Source: Bacillus sp. J37
GTDB taxonomy: Bacteria > Bacillota > Bacilli > Bacillales > Bacillaceae
Length of the DNA stretch: 64,000 bases
Assembly (NCBI RefSeq): GCF_000518865.1
Contig: NZ_JAEK01000006.1
Location: 124,224 to 188,223, forward strand
Direction of reading: 5' to 3'
The notes under the pieces were generated by a model. The model was not told where the DNA came from, searched no databases, and was given only the letters and a program-made list of their open reading frames with translations. Shown one piece after another: positions 51,339 to 60,710 of the stretch (position 1 is the first letter of the stretch; every line of letters starts with the position of its first letter). A program made the position numbers and the translations under genes.

Positions 51339-54101
51339 ATGACAACAAGAATAGAAGCGAATGACAGCAGTCTTCCGTTACGTCGTGATGTAAAATCACT
51401 AGGACATATTCTAGGTGAAATTATCGTTCATCATGGAGGAACGGAGCTACTAGATAAAGTTGAAAAATTTAGAATGATGGCGAAGTCTCTACGAAATAAC
51501 TTTGATAGGCAAATATATAATGAACTGAAAGAAGAAATCGTTAATTTAGACCCACCAATGCGTAAGCAAATCATTCGTGCCTTTTCAATTTATTTTCATC
51601 TAATTAATGCCGCAGAGTCAAATCACCGCATTCGTCGTCGTCGCGAATATCAGCTCCAAGATGATCATGTTGTTCAACCTGTATCAATTGAAAGTGCACT
51701 TCTTTCATTAAAAGAAAATGAAATTGATGAGGAAACAATTCAAAATGTCTTGAACACGTTATCACTTGAGCTTATCATAACTGCGCATCCAACTGAAGCA
51801 ACTAAACGCTCAGTTATTGAGATTCAAAAACGAATCGGCAAAATATTAAAAGACCTTGACAATACAATGTTAACAAAGAAAGAACGTAAAAAATTAGAAG
51901 ACAGTTTGTTAAATGAAGTAACAATTCTATGGCAAACAGATGAACTGCGTCACCGCAAGCCAACGGTTATGGATGAAGTACGTAATGGTCTATATTATTT
52001 TGACCAAACATTTTTTGATGTGTTGCCAGATATCCATCAAGATCTAGAAGAAGGACTTACTGAGCAATTCCCTGGTCATACTTGGAATGTACCGAATTTT
52101 CTGCGTTTTGGCTCATGGATTGGTGGAGATAGAGATGGAAACCCAAATGTAACAGCAGAGGTTACATGGGAAACTTTGGAAAGTCATCGGGAACTTGTAC
52201 TTAAGAAATATAGAGATTCATTAATTGAAGCAATGAAACGCTTCAGCCATTCTTCTACACGTGTTGAGATCAGCGAGGAGCTTCTTTCTAATGTTGAAAA
52301 AGAAGAGCAACTTTACTTAACGGCTGAAAAAAGATGGCCAGTAGAACAAGAAGTTTATCGCCGTAAAATTGCAATCATAATAGCGAGAATTGAAGCAGTT
52401 GGGAAATCTGACATTGGATATAAAGCTTCAGAGGAACTGTTAGAGGATCTATATTTAATTCAGGAAAGTGTTGATGCACATCAACCTGCAAGACGAGAAT
52501 TGAAAATGCTCAAGAAATTTATTCGGCAAGTCCAGCTATTTGGTTTCCATTTAGCAACACTTGATATTCGTAATCACAGCGGTGAACATGAAGCAGCGAT
52601 AACAGAAATCCTGCGTAAAGTAAAAGTAACTGAAGATTATGCTGCACTTAGTGAAGAGGAGAAATTAAATGTATTAGAAAGTGTTTTGAAAGATCCACGT
52701 CCTGTCTTACTTTTAAATGAGGACTATTCTAAAGAAACACAGGAAATGCTTAAAGTCTTTACAATGATCAAGAAAGCACATGAAACATTTGGCAAGAAAT
52801 CGATTCTTGTGTATCTCGTAAGTATGACACAAGCAGCAAGTGACCTTTTAGAAGTGCTGGTTCTTGCAAAGGAAGCCGGTATCTATCGTTTACATGCAGA
52901 CGGATCAGTGGAAAGTCATCTAAATGTTGCTCCGCTTCTTGAAACCGTTGATGATTTAATTGCGGGTCCTAAGATTATGGAAACATTATTTGAAATGGAT
53001 GTATACCGCAATCATTTGAAAATCCACGGTGACTCTCAAGAAATCATGCTTGGGTATTCAGACGGTAGTAAAGATGGTGGAACACTTACAGCGAACTGGA
53101 AATTATACAAAGCTCAACTTGAAATTCATGATATGGCGAAAAGGTACCAAATAGGCTTAAAATTTTTCCATGGTCGCGGTGGTTCATTAGGTCGTGGTGG
53201 CGGTCCACTAAACCGCAGTATTTTATCACAGCCTGCTGAAACATTGGGTGATGGAGTTAAAATTACCGAGCAAGGAGAAGTGTTATCATCTCGTTATTTA
53301 GTGGAGGATATTGCTTATCGTAGTTTAGAGCAAGCAACTTCTACCTTGATTGAAGCATCTGTTAACCTTTCAAAAGAATCTGAACAGCAGCATTTACGTG
53401 AACTAGCATGGGAAAATGCAATGGAGGAAATTTCAAATGTTTCCTTGAAAAAGTACCAATCACTAGTTTTCCAAGATCCTGATTTCTTAACATATTTTAC
53501 AGAAGCAACACCATTAAATGAATTGGCTGAACTAAATATCGGCTCCCGTCCTATGAAACGTAAAAATCGTAATCGTTTTGAAGATTTACGTGCGATTCCT
53601 TGGGTATTTGCATGGACACAAAGCCGTCAGTTGTTACCAGCTTGGTATGCTGCAGGAACTGGTTTGGAAAGTTTTGCTTCAAAAAGTGAAGAAAACTTAC
53701 AACTATTAAAACGTATGTACAATGAGTGGACATTCTTCCGTTCCACAATTGACAATTTGCAGATGGCTCTTATGAAGGCAGATATTACAACAGCTAAAGA
53801 ATATACATCTTTAGTAAATGATCAAGAAATTGCAGATCGTATCTTTGGGAACATCCTGGAAGAATATGAAAAAACAAAAACAATTCTTCTGCAAATTACA
53901 GATGATGAAGAGCTGTTAGATCATACACCAAATATTAAAGAATCTGTACATCGTAGAAATCCTTATGTCGATCCGTTAAATTTCTTACAAGTAGAACTCA
54001 TTAAGCAGCTTCGTCAACAGGAAGAGCCTAATGAAGAGTTATTAACAGAAGTACTTTTAACAATTAGCGGTATTGCAGCAGGATTACGTAACACAGGCTG
54101 A
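51339..54101 (+). CDS. ppc: Phosphoenolpyruvate carboxylase
   Basis: 920-residue enzyme making oxaloacetate from PEP and bicarbonate for anaplerosis. Diagnostic motifs TAHPTEATKRSV (catalytic His), GGDRDGNPNV, FHGRGGSLGRGGGP and the C-terminal end SGIAAGLRNTG. GGGAAGGTGACAAAA precedes the ATG (a GTG three codons earlier overlaps the ribosome site). B. subtilis itself uses pyruvate carboxylase instead, so presence of ppc marks a different Bacillaceae lineage. Single gene with terminator. Confidence 0.96.
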   Translation: MTTRIEANDSSLPLRRDVKSLGHILGEIIVHHGGTELLDKVEKFRMMAKSLRNNFDRQIYNELKEEIVNLDPPMRKQIIRAFSIYFHLINAAESNHRIRRRREYQLQDDHVVQPVSIESALLSLKENEIDEETIQNVLNTLSLELIITAHPTEATKRSVIEIQKRIGKILKDLDNTMLTKKERKKLEDSLLNEVTILWQTDELRHRKPTVMDEVRNGLYYFDQTFFDVLPDIHQDLEEGLTEQFPGHTWNVPNFLRFGSWIGGDRDGNPNVTAEVTWETLESHRELVLKKYRDSLIEAMKRFSHSSTRVEISEELLSNVEKEEQLYLTAEKRWPVEQEVYRRKIAIIIARIEAVGKSDIGYKASEELLEDLYLIQESVDAHQPARRELKMLKKFIRQVQLFGFHLATLDIRNHSGEHEAAITEILRKVKVTEDYAALSEEEKLNVLESVLKDPRPVLLLNEDYSKETQEMLKVFTMIKKAHETFGKKSILVYLVSMTQAASDLLEVLVLAKEAGIYRLHADGSVESHLNVAPLLETVDDLIAGPKIMETLFEMDVYRNHLKIHGDSQEIMLGYSDGSKDGGTLTANWKLYKAQLEIHDMAKRYQIGLKFFHGRGGSLGRGGGPLNRSILSQPAETLGDGVKITEQGEVLSSRYLVEDIAYRSLEQATSTLIEASVNLSKESEQQHLRELAWENAMEEISNVSLKKYQSLVFQDPDFLTYFTEATPLNELAELNIGSRPMKRKNRNRFEDLRAIPWVFAWTQSRQLLPAWYAAGTGLESFASKSEENLQLLKRMYNEWTFFRSTIDNLQMALMKADITTAKEYTSLVNDQEIADRIFGNILEEYEKTKTILLQITDDEELLDHTPNIKESVHRRNPYVDPLNFLQVELIKQLRQQEEPNEELLTEVLLTISGIAAGLRNTG

Positions 54102-54120
54102 TATTACAACGATAAGAATG

Positions 54121-54155
54121 GACTGCCGATTACTCGGCAGTCTATTTTTGTTTTT
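54121..54155 (+). terminator. Terminator of ppc
   Basis: GACTGCCGA/TCGGCAGTC arms around TTAC, then TATTTTTGTTTTT. Confidence 0.93.
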
Positions 54156-54193
54156 AGGTTAAGAATATATAAAGTTTTGTATTTAAGTGCAGG

Positions 54194-54266
54194 TGTCTAG
54201 CTCCAGCACCTTCTATTCCAAATCTCCTTATTTTCCATAGGATGATCACGGAGCTTGCGCTTTTGT
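54194..54266. repeat. Dispersed Bacillus intergenic repeat, termini only
   Basis: Starts TGTCTAGCTCCAGCACC and ends CGGAGCTTGCGCTTTTG, matching both ends of the full copy before proB, but the inner part is replaced by about 40 unrelated bases. Outer AGCTCC/GGAGCT can pair. Confidence 0.72.
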
Positions 54267-54439
54267 TTAGTATAAGTTCTTCGACCAAGAAAAAATATGA
54301 GTTTGTAATAAAATCTACCATACTATGTGCAGGTTCACCCTTTATTTTCATAAACCACAGAAAGAATATTCTTGGATAATATGTAAGATAAATGTAAAGG
54401 CTATCAATAGGAAGAATATAACTAGTTGGAGGCATGACT

Positions 54440-54589
54440 ATGAATCAAAAACTACTTCATTATGATGGAAGCAGTTCAACAGAATTTATTTCAATAAATG
54501 ATATAACAGAAAATCAAGTGTTTGAGATCACAGATGAAATGAGAAAAAATATTGCAGCTAACCCATACGCAATAGATATAAATGATTAA
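54440..54589 (+). CDS. Small hypothetical protein, 49 aa
   Basis: GTTGGAGG seven bases before ATG gives MNQKLLHYDGSSSTEFISIN and on to a stop after ANPYAIDIND. It is acidic and polar with no membrane span or known motif. A terminator directly follows, which supports a real transcript. Function not recognised. Confidence 0.6.
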   Translation: MNQKLLHYDGSSSTEFISINDITENQVFEITDEMRKNIAANPYAIDIND

Positions 54590-54595
54590 TTTTTT

Positions 54596-54634
54596 TAAAA
54601 GGGATTTGCTTTAGTATAGCGAATCCTTTTTTGT
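54596..54634 (+). terminator. Terminator after the small gene
   Basis: AAAAGGGATTTGCT and AGCGAATCCTTTT form an imperfect stem, followed by TTTTGTTT. Confidence 0.75.
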
Positions 54635-54704
54635 TTCAAAGAGAATAGTTCAAAAAAGCAGGTGTAAAATAAAAACAAATAGTAGCATAAGAAGGAGGAG
54701 CAAT

Positions 54705-55247
54705 GTGACATATCAAGATGGGCTAGACCAAATAGATAAAGCTACAGAAAAGATCAGTGACGCATCCCAGTTAACAATAGAAGCTGTAATGAATGCTTTT
54801 TTATTCACATGGCAATGGTGGATAGCACTCGCTATGATCATTGTTCCATGGATAATTTGGATATTATTCCGTGATCGGGAAAGATCTGCACATTTATTTT
54901 CTGCAGGGTTACTGGTTATGGTTATATCTGAAATTCTGGATGTTATAGGTGTAGGTCTTGGGAAATGGGCCTATCCAGTAAAAGTAATCCCAATAGCTAC
55001 TATAAGCTTTTCTTATAGACTCTCTCTTTTACCGGTATTATTTATGCTGCTCTTACAATTTAAGTCTCATGTAAATCCTTTTATTAAGGCAGTTTTATAT
55101 GGTGGTTTCGGTGCATTTATTGGATTGCCATTGCTAGAAAGTATTGATCTTTATAAAACATATGATTGGCCACTTACATATTCTTTCTTTATTTTAACTA
55201 GTTTATATTTACTTGGTTACTGGTTTAATCAAAGGAAAACTTTCTAG
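54705..55247 (+). CDS. CBO0543 family membrane protein
   Basis: 180 residues. A short amphipathic head, FTWQWWIALAMIIVPWIIWIL (first span), a cytoplasmic RDRERSAHLFSAG loop, ILDVIGVGLGKWAYPVKVIP and three more spans match the CBO0543 family of Bacillus. GTG start after GAAGGAGGAG. Function unknown; a shorter relative is at 24.0 kb. Confidence 0.75.
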   Translation: MTYQDGLDQIDKATEKISDASQLTIEAVMNAFLFTWQWWIALAMIIVPWIIWILFRDRERSAHLFSAGLLVMVISEILDVIGVGLGKWAYPVKVIPIATISFSYRLSLLPVLFMLLLQFKSHVNPFIKAVLYGGFGAFIGLPLLESIDLYKTYDWPLTYSFFILTSLYLLGYWFNQRKTF

Positions 55248-55387
55248 CTATGTCTTAAACCGCATACTTGTTACTACTATCTTTCTTTGTGAAAACAGCA
55301 TAAATTTTTAAAACTTTTTACTTGTTGTTTATTTTCGCCGTTTTGTATCAAACTATAATGACTTAATAAAAGAAAGGTAAGATGAAA

Positions 55388-56023
55388 ATGACAAAAGTTT
55401 TGTATATTACAGCACATCCTCATGATGACAAGGTTTCTTTTAGTATGGCAGCAGGAAAAGCTTTTATTGATTCATACAAAGAAGCTAACCCTAATCATGA
55501 AATCGTCCATATCGATTTATATAAAGAGCATATTCCACATATTGATGTGGACGTATTTAGTGGTTGGGGGAAATTACAAACAGGAAAAGGGTTTGACGAG
55601 TTATCAGAAGAAGAAAAAACAAAGGTAAGCAGACTTAATGAACTAAGTGAACAGTTCATATCCGGTGACAAATATGTATTTGTTACTCCGTTCTGGAATT
55701 TCTCCTTTCCACCCGTTATGAAAGCTTATATTGATTCAGTTGCTGTAGCAGGAAAAGCATTTAAATATACGGCAGAAGGACCTATCGGCTTGTTGACGGA
55801 TAAAAAAGCACTTCATATCCAAGCAAGAGGCGGTATTTACTCTGAAGGACCAGCAGCAGAAGTTGAAATGGGACATCGCTATTTAAATGTGATTATGAAT
55901 TTCTTCGGTGTACCGTCGTTTGAAGGGTTATTTATTGAAGGCCACAACGCAATGCCTGATAAAGCTGAAGAGATAAAAGCAAATGGGATTGCACGTGCAA
56001 AGGATCTGGCGAAGACTTTTTAA
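55388..56023 (+). CDS. azoR: FMN-dependent NADH-azoreductase
   Basis: 211-residue flavodoxin-like quinone/azo reductase. [19 protein letters not shown] at the FMN-phosphate site, [20 protein letters not shown] around the flavin and [10 protein letters not shown] are characteristic of AzoR. Protects against quinones and azo compounds. An ATG two codons upstream is also in frame, but AAAGGTAAG fits the later one. Confidence 0.87.
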   Translation: MTKVLYITAHPHDDKVSFSMAAGKAFIDSYKEANPNHEIVHIDLYKEHIPHIDVDVFSGWGKLQTGKGFDELSEEEKTKVSRLNELSEQFISGDKYVFVTPFWNFSFPPVMKAYIDSVAVAGKAFKYTAEGPIGLLTDKKALHIQARGGIYSEGPAAEVEMGHRYLNVIMNFFGVPSFEGLFIEGHNAMPDKAEEIKANGIARAKDLAKTF

Positions 56024-56229
56024 TGTTATATAAGGAATTGACCAATAGAACAAATGGGCATTGATCATAATTTCACATGAATCTGACATAGATGTTGCAA
56101 ATGTTTGATGAAACTATGTGAGAGCTTATTACAAGATAATGGTGAGGTTTCTTTTTTTTCTTTATACTACAACTAAACAAGGTAATATGTATATATGTAA
56201 AATTCTAAGGTTCAATACTTGTTGTGAAT

Positions 56230-56355
56230 CTCCCCTCACTCAAAACAAGAAATTTGGATCGAGATAAGTGAATGGCTATACCTCATGATAGCTATCTCCA
56301 TGGATGGATAAAAGTCTGAGATAACTTTAATCTCATTGGCTTTTATCCTTTTTTT
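56230..56355 (+). ncRNA. Candidate small RNA with its own terminator
   Basis: A strong terminator GGATAAAAG/CTTTTATCC with an inner GAGAT/ATCTC stem and seven-T tail (56306-56355) has no gene before it within 280 bases. Just upstream GAGATA/TATCTC (56261/56293) enclose GCTAT/ATAGC (56275/56288). Nested stems plus terminator look like a small RNA or an attenuator leader for the following dehydrogenase. The rest of the 416-base gene-free stretch shows only a weak GAAAC/GGTTTC hairpin with a T tract near 56112-56160. Confidence 0.45.
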
Positions 56356-56439
56356 ATTATGTAGCAGTATTATATGCAGGACTTTTCCAACTTTCCTTGA
56401 AGTTATTAAAATCATGTTTTTTACACAAGGGGGAGCAGT

Positions 56440-57399
56440 ATGCAACAAAAAGTCGTGGTTTATCGTGAATTACCAGATCAAGTTTTATATTTCTTGAATA
56501 ATAAATTTGATGTAAGTTATTTTCCGACTCTTAATGATGAAAATTACCGGGATTTTCTAGTTGAATTACAAACTGCACATGGATTGTTAGGTGCTAGTAT
56601 GAACATAGGGCAAGAGCTATTAAATCAAGCTCCAAATTTAAAGGTCATTTCAAATATTTCGGTTGGTTATGATAATCTGAATATAGAAGAGCTTAAGAAA
56701 AGAAACATAATAGCAACAAATACACCCGGGGTGCTTGATGATACAACAGCAGATACAGTCTTTGGACTTTTACTGGCAACGGCAAGAAGAATGCCCGAGC
56801 TTGATCATTATGTAAAGGCTAAAAAATGGGGAGGAACAAAGGGTGAAGACCTTTTTGGTGTGGATGTACATCATAAAACATTAGGTATTATCGGGATGGG
56901 AAGTATCGGCAGAGCGGTCGCTAAACGAGCACACTTCGGCTTTGATATGGAAATCTTATACCATAATCGTTCGAGAAATAAGGAAGCCGAAAGTAAATTT
57001 GATGCAACTTATTGCTCATTAGATGAGCTCTTGAAGAAGTCAGATTTTGTTTGTTTAATGGTTCCACACACACCTCAAACAGAAAAAATGATTGGAGAGA
57101 GAGAATTTACCTTGATGAAGGATTCAGCGATTTTCATTAATGGATCGAGAGGGAAAAACGTTGATGAAGAAGCTTTAATTAATGCACTGCAGAAAAAAGA
57201 AATACTCAGCGCAGGGTTAGATGTCTTTGAGATTGAACCTGTTGAGAAGGAAAATCCCTTATTATCAATGCCTCATGTTGTCACGCTCCCGCATATCGGT
57301 TCAGCTACAGCTGAAACGAGAGCAAAGATGGCAAAACTAGCTGCAGAAAATATGGCTATTGCTCTCGCGGGAAAAACACCTCCGAATTTAATAAGGTAG
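56440..57399 (+). CDS. yvcT: D-2-hydroxyacid dehydrogenase (glyoxylate/gluconate reductase type)
   Basis: 319-residue NAD(P)-dependent D-isomer-specific dehydrogenase. NISVGYDNLNIEELKKRNI, nucleotide loop LGIIGMGSIGRAVAKRA, catalytic Arg in INGSRGKNVDEEAL, Glu in EIEPVEKENPL and His in VVTLPHIGSATAETR. B. subtilis YvcT is the closest remembered match; members reduce glyoxylate, hydroxypyruvate or 2-ketogluconate. AAGGGGGAGCAGT precedes the ATG. Confidence 0.84.
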   Translation: MQQKVVVYRELPDQVLYFLNNKFDVSYFPTLNDENYRDFLVELQTAHGLLGASMNIGQELLNQAPNLKVISNISVGYDNLNIEELKKRNIIATNTPGVLDDTTADTVFGLLLATARRMPELDHYVKAKKWGGTKGEDLFGVDVHHKTLGIIGMGSIGRAVAKRAHFGFDMEILYHNRSRNKEAESKFDATYCSLDELLKKSDFVCLMVPHTPQTEKMIGEREFTLMKDSAIFINGSRGKNVDEEALINALQKKEILSAGLDVFEIEPVEKENPLLSMPHVVTLPHIGSATAETRAKMAKLAAENMAIALAGKTPPNLIR

Positions 57400-57400
57400 C

Positions 57401-57430
57401 AAAAGGGTAGAGAAGATCTACCCTTTTCAA
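57401..57430 (+). terminator. Terminator after dehydrogenase
   Basis: Perfect AAAAGGGTAGA/TCTACCCTTTT arms around five bases; the T's of the arm serve as the tail. Confidence 0.85.
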
Positions 57431-57544
57431 TATTTATTTACATTATTAAGTCGTTCATTGCTTCTTACTTGCTTTACTAGTTTCTGAAATTTACTTTTTT
57501 TGGACAACTACATGTTCTATGATAGAGAATGTTCTTCTTGGAAA

Positions 57545-57721
57545 TTAAAGATTGGTCAGTTCTTTCCGGTGTCTTGAAAGCGTTTCTTCAATCAAACTCA
57601 GCCTTTCCTCAAGCTTATCAACAGAATGTCCTGTAGATTCCAGTTTTTCAATATCTCCTTGAATCCTCACATATTCCATTTTTAATTCATCGATTTTTTG
57701 CTGTATTTCTTGTTTGCTCAT
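57545..57721 (-). CDS. SE1832 family small coiled-coil protein
   Basis: 58 residues: MSKQEIQQKIDELKMEYVRI followed by QGDIEKLESTGHSV and a second helix EERLSLIEETLSRHRKEL. Two heptad-patterned helices, matching the SE1832 family of Firmicutes. The ATG seven codons inside is preferred, after ATGGGGGCATAAAG. Function unknown. Confidence 0.78.
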   Translation of the reverse strand: MSKQEIQQKIDELKMEYVRIQGDIEKLESTGHSVDKLEERLSLIEETLSRHRKELTNL

Positions 57722-57799
57722 CTTTATGCCCCCATTTATCATAATTTTGCTAAACCTTTATAAAAAGTATAACAAGAACTAAAAAAATGGGCTAATTAT

Positions 57800-57870
57800 C
57801 ATCCCTGTTATAAATAGGGATGAAATATTCTTTGAGAAGACCTATGAAAATAGTTGTTTCAAAGAATATT
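57800..57870 (-). terminator. Hairpins at the end of uppP
   Basis: A perfect 12-base inverted repeat AATATTCTTTGA/TCAAAGAATATT straddles the uppP stop, and CATCCCT/AGGGATG follows with a CATTTTTTT tail on the minus strand a little further on. Confidence 0.65.
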
Positions 57871-58684
57871 AAAAGAAGATTAAAAGTAATGTTCCGACGA
57901 TGAAACAATAATATGTAAAATAAACAAGTTTGCCGTTCTTCATAATTCCCATAAACCACTTCATTGCAAAATAAGTCATCAATAGAGTTGAAATAAATGC
58001 CGCTAAATATGGAACGGCCAAATCAGCTTTGTTTGGTTCATGTAGAAAGTCAGTAAATCCAAGAACTACTCCACCAAGACTAACTGGGATATATAGCATA
58101 AATGAAAAACGTAGTGCCGTATCTTGTTTCATTCCAACAGCAATGGCTGAAATAATCGTTGCTCCTGAACGGCTTATACCAGGAGTTAAGGCTACTGCCT
58201 GCCCTAAACCAACCATGAATGCATCTTTAATGGAAAGGTCACTCTCTCCTTTAGTACCTTTCATATTACGAATTAACCATAATGCAATTCCTGTTACAAA
58301 TAACATGAGGGCAATTGTAGTCATGCTGACATTTTCCCCTATAAAGTCATTTAACAAAATACCCAGTACTCCCGCAGGTATAGTACCTATGACGATAAAG
58401 CAAATAAAGTAAAAATCGCTTTTATAACGAGAATTTTTCGTTTTTAGATAGGCAATGGAATTATTCAAAAGCCTAAAGATATCCTTTCTGTAAATATAAA
58501 GAATCGCAAGTAATGAAGCAGTATTGGTTAATATAGCAAAAGTAAATCCTTGTTCACCAATTCCTAATATTTCACTTGCAATCATTACGTGACCACTCGA
58601 TGAAACAGGGATAGGCTCTGTAAATCCTTGCACTAGCCCAATAATAATCATTTTCAATGTATATAGAAAGTCTAATTCACCCAT
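57869..58684 (-). CDS. uppP: Undecaprenyl-diphosphatase (BacA family)
   Basis: 271 residues and about eight membrane spans. GFTEPIPVSSSGHVMIAS and PGISRSGATI are the two BacA catalytic segments (Glu, Ser, Arg). It dephosphorylates undecaprenyl diphosphate to recycle the cell-wall lipid carrier and gives bacitracin tolerance. GAGGAGGATAAA precedes the ATG. The first motif reads FTEPIPVSS, as in the B. subtilis-type enzyme, rather than FTEFLPVSS. Confidence 0.92.
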   Translation of the reverse strand: MGELDFLYTLKMIIIGLVQGFTEPIPVSSSGHVMIASEILGIGEQGFTFAILTNTASLLAILYIYRKDIFRLLNNSIAYLKTKNSRYKSDFYFICFIVIGTIPAGVLGILLNDFIGENVSMTTIALMLFVTGIALWLIRNMKGTKGESDLSIKDAFMVGLGQAVALTPGISRSGATIISAIAVGMKQDTALRFSFMLYIPVSLGGVVLGFTDFLHEPNKADLAVPYLAAFISTLLMTYFAMKWFMGIMKNGKLVYFTYYCFIVGTLLLIFF

Positions 58685-58852
58685 TTTATCCTCCTCATTT
58701 ATCTCTTTCTTTAATAATGTATCAAATTAGGATTATACCTTATTTGTGCTAATAATTTGTTTAATAAATCTTTACAATTATGTGAAAAAGGAAAAAAGTT
58801 CCTCTAACATTTGGGAAATACCCTTTTTTGTGTAAGTTTGTATCAATTTTTT

Positions 58853-58908
58853 CTAAAAAAAACTGAACCAATATTGTTAGTCTTATGTCCAACAATATTG
58901 GTTCAGTT
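58853..58908 (-). terminator. Strong terminator of Mn catalase gene
   Basis: Perfect 18-base arms (58861-58878/58891-58908) around a 12-base loop, followed on the minus strand by eight T, 12 bases past the stop. Confidence 0.95.
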
Positions 58909-58919
58909 CACGGTAAGAT

Positions 58920-59777
58920 TTAATTGTTTAAATCATTTAAACCAGATGCATGTTCATTTGGCATATCAGGCATTTCTGGTACTGGATATCCTTTCGGTGG
59001 CTCTGTAACGAATAAATCTCCGCCATTTCTACTTGGAGTGTTACCACTAAAGACTTGCCCTATTAACGTACCATCGAGTCTGAAATTAAATTGAGCATTA
59101 TGGAAGCCCATTTCAACATACTTACGGCATTCAGGGTATTTATTTAAGTCATAGTTAGGAACGGGGAAGACTTTTCCCCAATCAACTCCAAGAGTCTCAA
59201 GTGCTTTTGCAAATGCATTTTGATGAGCATTGTCTCTTACCATTAGGAATGCAATGGTTTCTCGAAGAGTTTTGTTGTTACTCATTTCGTATATTCTTGA
59301 TTTTTGAAGAACACCAGTTGATTCCAGCATAACGTTATTAAGAAGGTTAGCGATTAAATTACCATGGTCGTAAACCCATGATCCATTCCACGGGTTACCA
59401 CCAGCGTCAACAGGAAGCGATGCTTTGGCACCCATAATATAATGATGCGGATTAGCGCCTTCTTGTATAACATCGTCTAAAGGGGCAGTATCTGCTGCTT
59501 GATTACCAGGCATTTCGCCACCAGAATCATTTAACAGTTGATTTATTGTTGTTTGAACAAGTTCTACATGACTAAGCTCTTCTAAGAAGATCCCTCTAAT
59601 TAGATCTCTATATTTTTTTTCTTTTCCGCGAAAATTTGCACTTTGAAAAGAAAATTGCATCAATGTACGCATTTCACCAAATTGCCCTCCAAGAGCTTCT
59701 TGAAGAACTTTAGCAGCGTTAGGATCTGGCTTGTCTGGAACAATCATATTAATTAAGTCTTCTCTATAAAAATACAT
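58920..59777 (-). CDS. Manganese catalase
   Basis: 285-residue di-manganese catalase of the ferritin-like fold. Metal ligands are in GGQFGEMRTLMQF, IFLEELSHVELV, NNVMLESTGVLQ and RDNAHQNAFAKALE (Glu, Glu-xx-His, Glu, His). Resembles B. subtilis YdbD and spore-coat CotJC; length fits YdbD. Breaks down hydrogen peroxide. The C terminus is rich in Pro and Asn. ATAGGAGGTACATAAA precedes the ATG. Confidence 0.92.
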   Translation of the reverse strand: MYFYREDLINMIVPDKPDPNAAKVLQEALGGQFGEMRTLMQFSFQSANFRGKEKKYRDLIRGIFLEELSHVELVQTTINQLLNDSGGEMPGNQAADTAPLDDVIQEGANPHHYIMGAKASLPVDAGGNPWNGSWVYDHGNLIANLLNNVMLESTGVLQKSRIYEMSNNKTLRETIAFLMVRDNAHQNAFAKALETLGVDWGKVFPVPNYDLNKYPECRKYVEMGFHNAQFNFRLDGTLIGQVFSGNTPSRNGGDLFVTEPPKGYPVPEMPDMPNEHASGLNDLNN

Positions 59778-59986
59778 TTTATGTACCTCCTATGTGGTCT
59801 ATGCAGCTATAGGTTGTCCAACGAATCATTATTTATGTTTTAAATAAGAAAGTTGTTGCATAAAACTTACAGAGTGGATGATACATTAGAAGACGCTATT
59901 ATATATTCAAAAACTGAAAAAGCTATATTAATCTTGCTAATAAGTTGAGAGTGAACGATGTACTCATTCACTCATTAGAATTATGA

Positions 59987-60151
59987 TTATTCAGGACGAG
60001 TCGTATTAGTTGAGTTATGTTCAATTGGATAATTTTCTCCATAACCTTCAACATGACCGGCGTGCTCTTTAATATATGCTGACCCTGAACCAATTTCAGA
60101 ATTTTGCAGGTTGTTTTTTTGCTTTTTATTGTCTCTAGTTGGATTTGTCAA
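59987..60151 (-). CDS. Small hydrophilic protein, SASP-like candidate
   Basis: GAGGAGGTG six bases before TTG opens 54 codons: MTNPTRDNKKQKNNLQNSEI, then GSGSAYIKEHAGHVEGYGEN and YPIEHNSTNTTRPE. Composition (Asn, Lys, Gly, His, Glu, no Cys or Trp) is that of minor small acid-soluble spore proteins, and a SigF/SigG-like promoter precedes it. No exact family was recognised. Confidence 0.7.
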   Translation of the reverse strand: MTNPTRDNKKQKNNLQNSEIGSGSAYIKEHAGHVEGYGENYPIEHNSTNTTRPE

Positions 60152-60175
60152 AAATTTCACCTCCTCAACACATAT

Positions 60176-60205
60176 TAGATTGCTTTGAAATGGTGAGAAT
60201 ATTCA
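60176..60205 (-). promoter_or_regulatory. SigF/SigG-like promoter for the small protein
   Basis: On the minus strand TGAATA, 17 bases, CAATCTA: one mismatch from the forespore consensus TGHATR-N17/18-CATWHTA. It ends 25 bases before the start codon. Confidence 0.55.
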
Positions 60206-60274
60206 AGCGGGATAGAAATAGTCGAATTTATTTTTATAGATTGAAGAATATATACTAAAAGATATCACGGAGAT

Positions 60275-60691
60275 TTACTTCACTTTCCTTAAGCCTTTTC
60301 CATTAAGAATATCTTGCACACCTTCTTCACATACACCATAAGTTCTCCAATAACAAGATTTACAAACCGTTTGAATATCTGAAGGGATGATACGCTTGTT
60401 TATGATAGCTTCAATTTCCTCCCAATTCAAAATGTGTCCAATTTCGAGCCCTAATTTCTCTAGTATAGCCGCATCTCTTTCATAAATATGATCCTCCTGA
60501 CAATGGTATTTCCCACTGTTTGGATATTTGTCACATAAATGATCAGGACCCGAGATGAGTTGTACACTTGTTTTAGGCTTCTCTCTCAAAGTTTGATGCA
60601 AACGCGTCATATTTTCTATATATTCAATAGAATACCCCATACCCCGATAGCCTAATAGGCAAAAAAGATGATGACCTCGTAGTTTAAACAT
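60275..60691 (-). CDS. DUF1284 domain protein
   Basis: 138 residues beginning KLRGHHLFCLLGYRGMGYS, the DUF1284 signature, with Cys in LCDKYP, YHCQED and CKSCYWRTYGVCEEG. The set of conserved cysteines suggests metal or Fe-S binding. GGAGGAAACC precedes the ATG. Function unknown. Its leader carries a long perfect inverted repeat. Confidence 0.82.
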   Translation of the reverse strand: MFKLRGHHLFCLLGYRGMGYSIEYIENMTRLHQTLREKPKTSVQLISGPDHLCDKYPNSGKYHCQEDHIYERDAAILEKLGLEIGHILNWEEIEAIINKRIIPSDIQTVCKSCYWRTYGVCEEGVQDILNGKGLRKVK

Positions 60692-60710
60692 GGTTTCCTC
60701 CTCTAATAGT

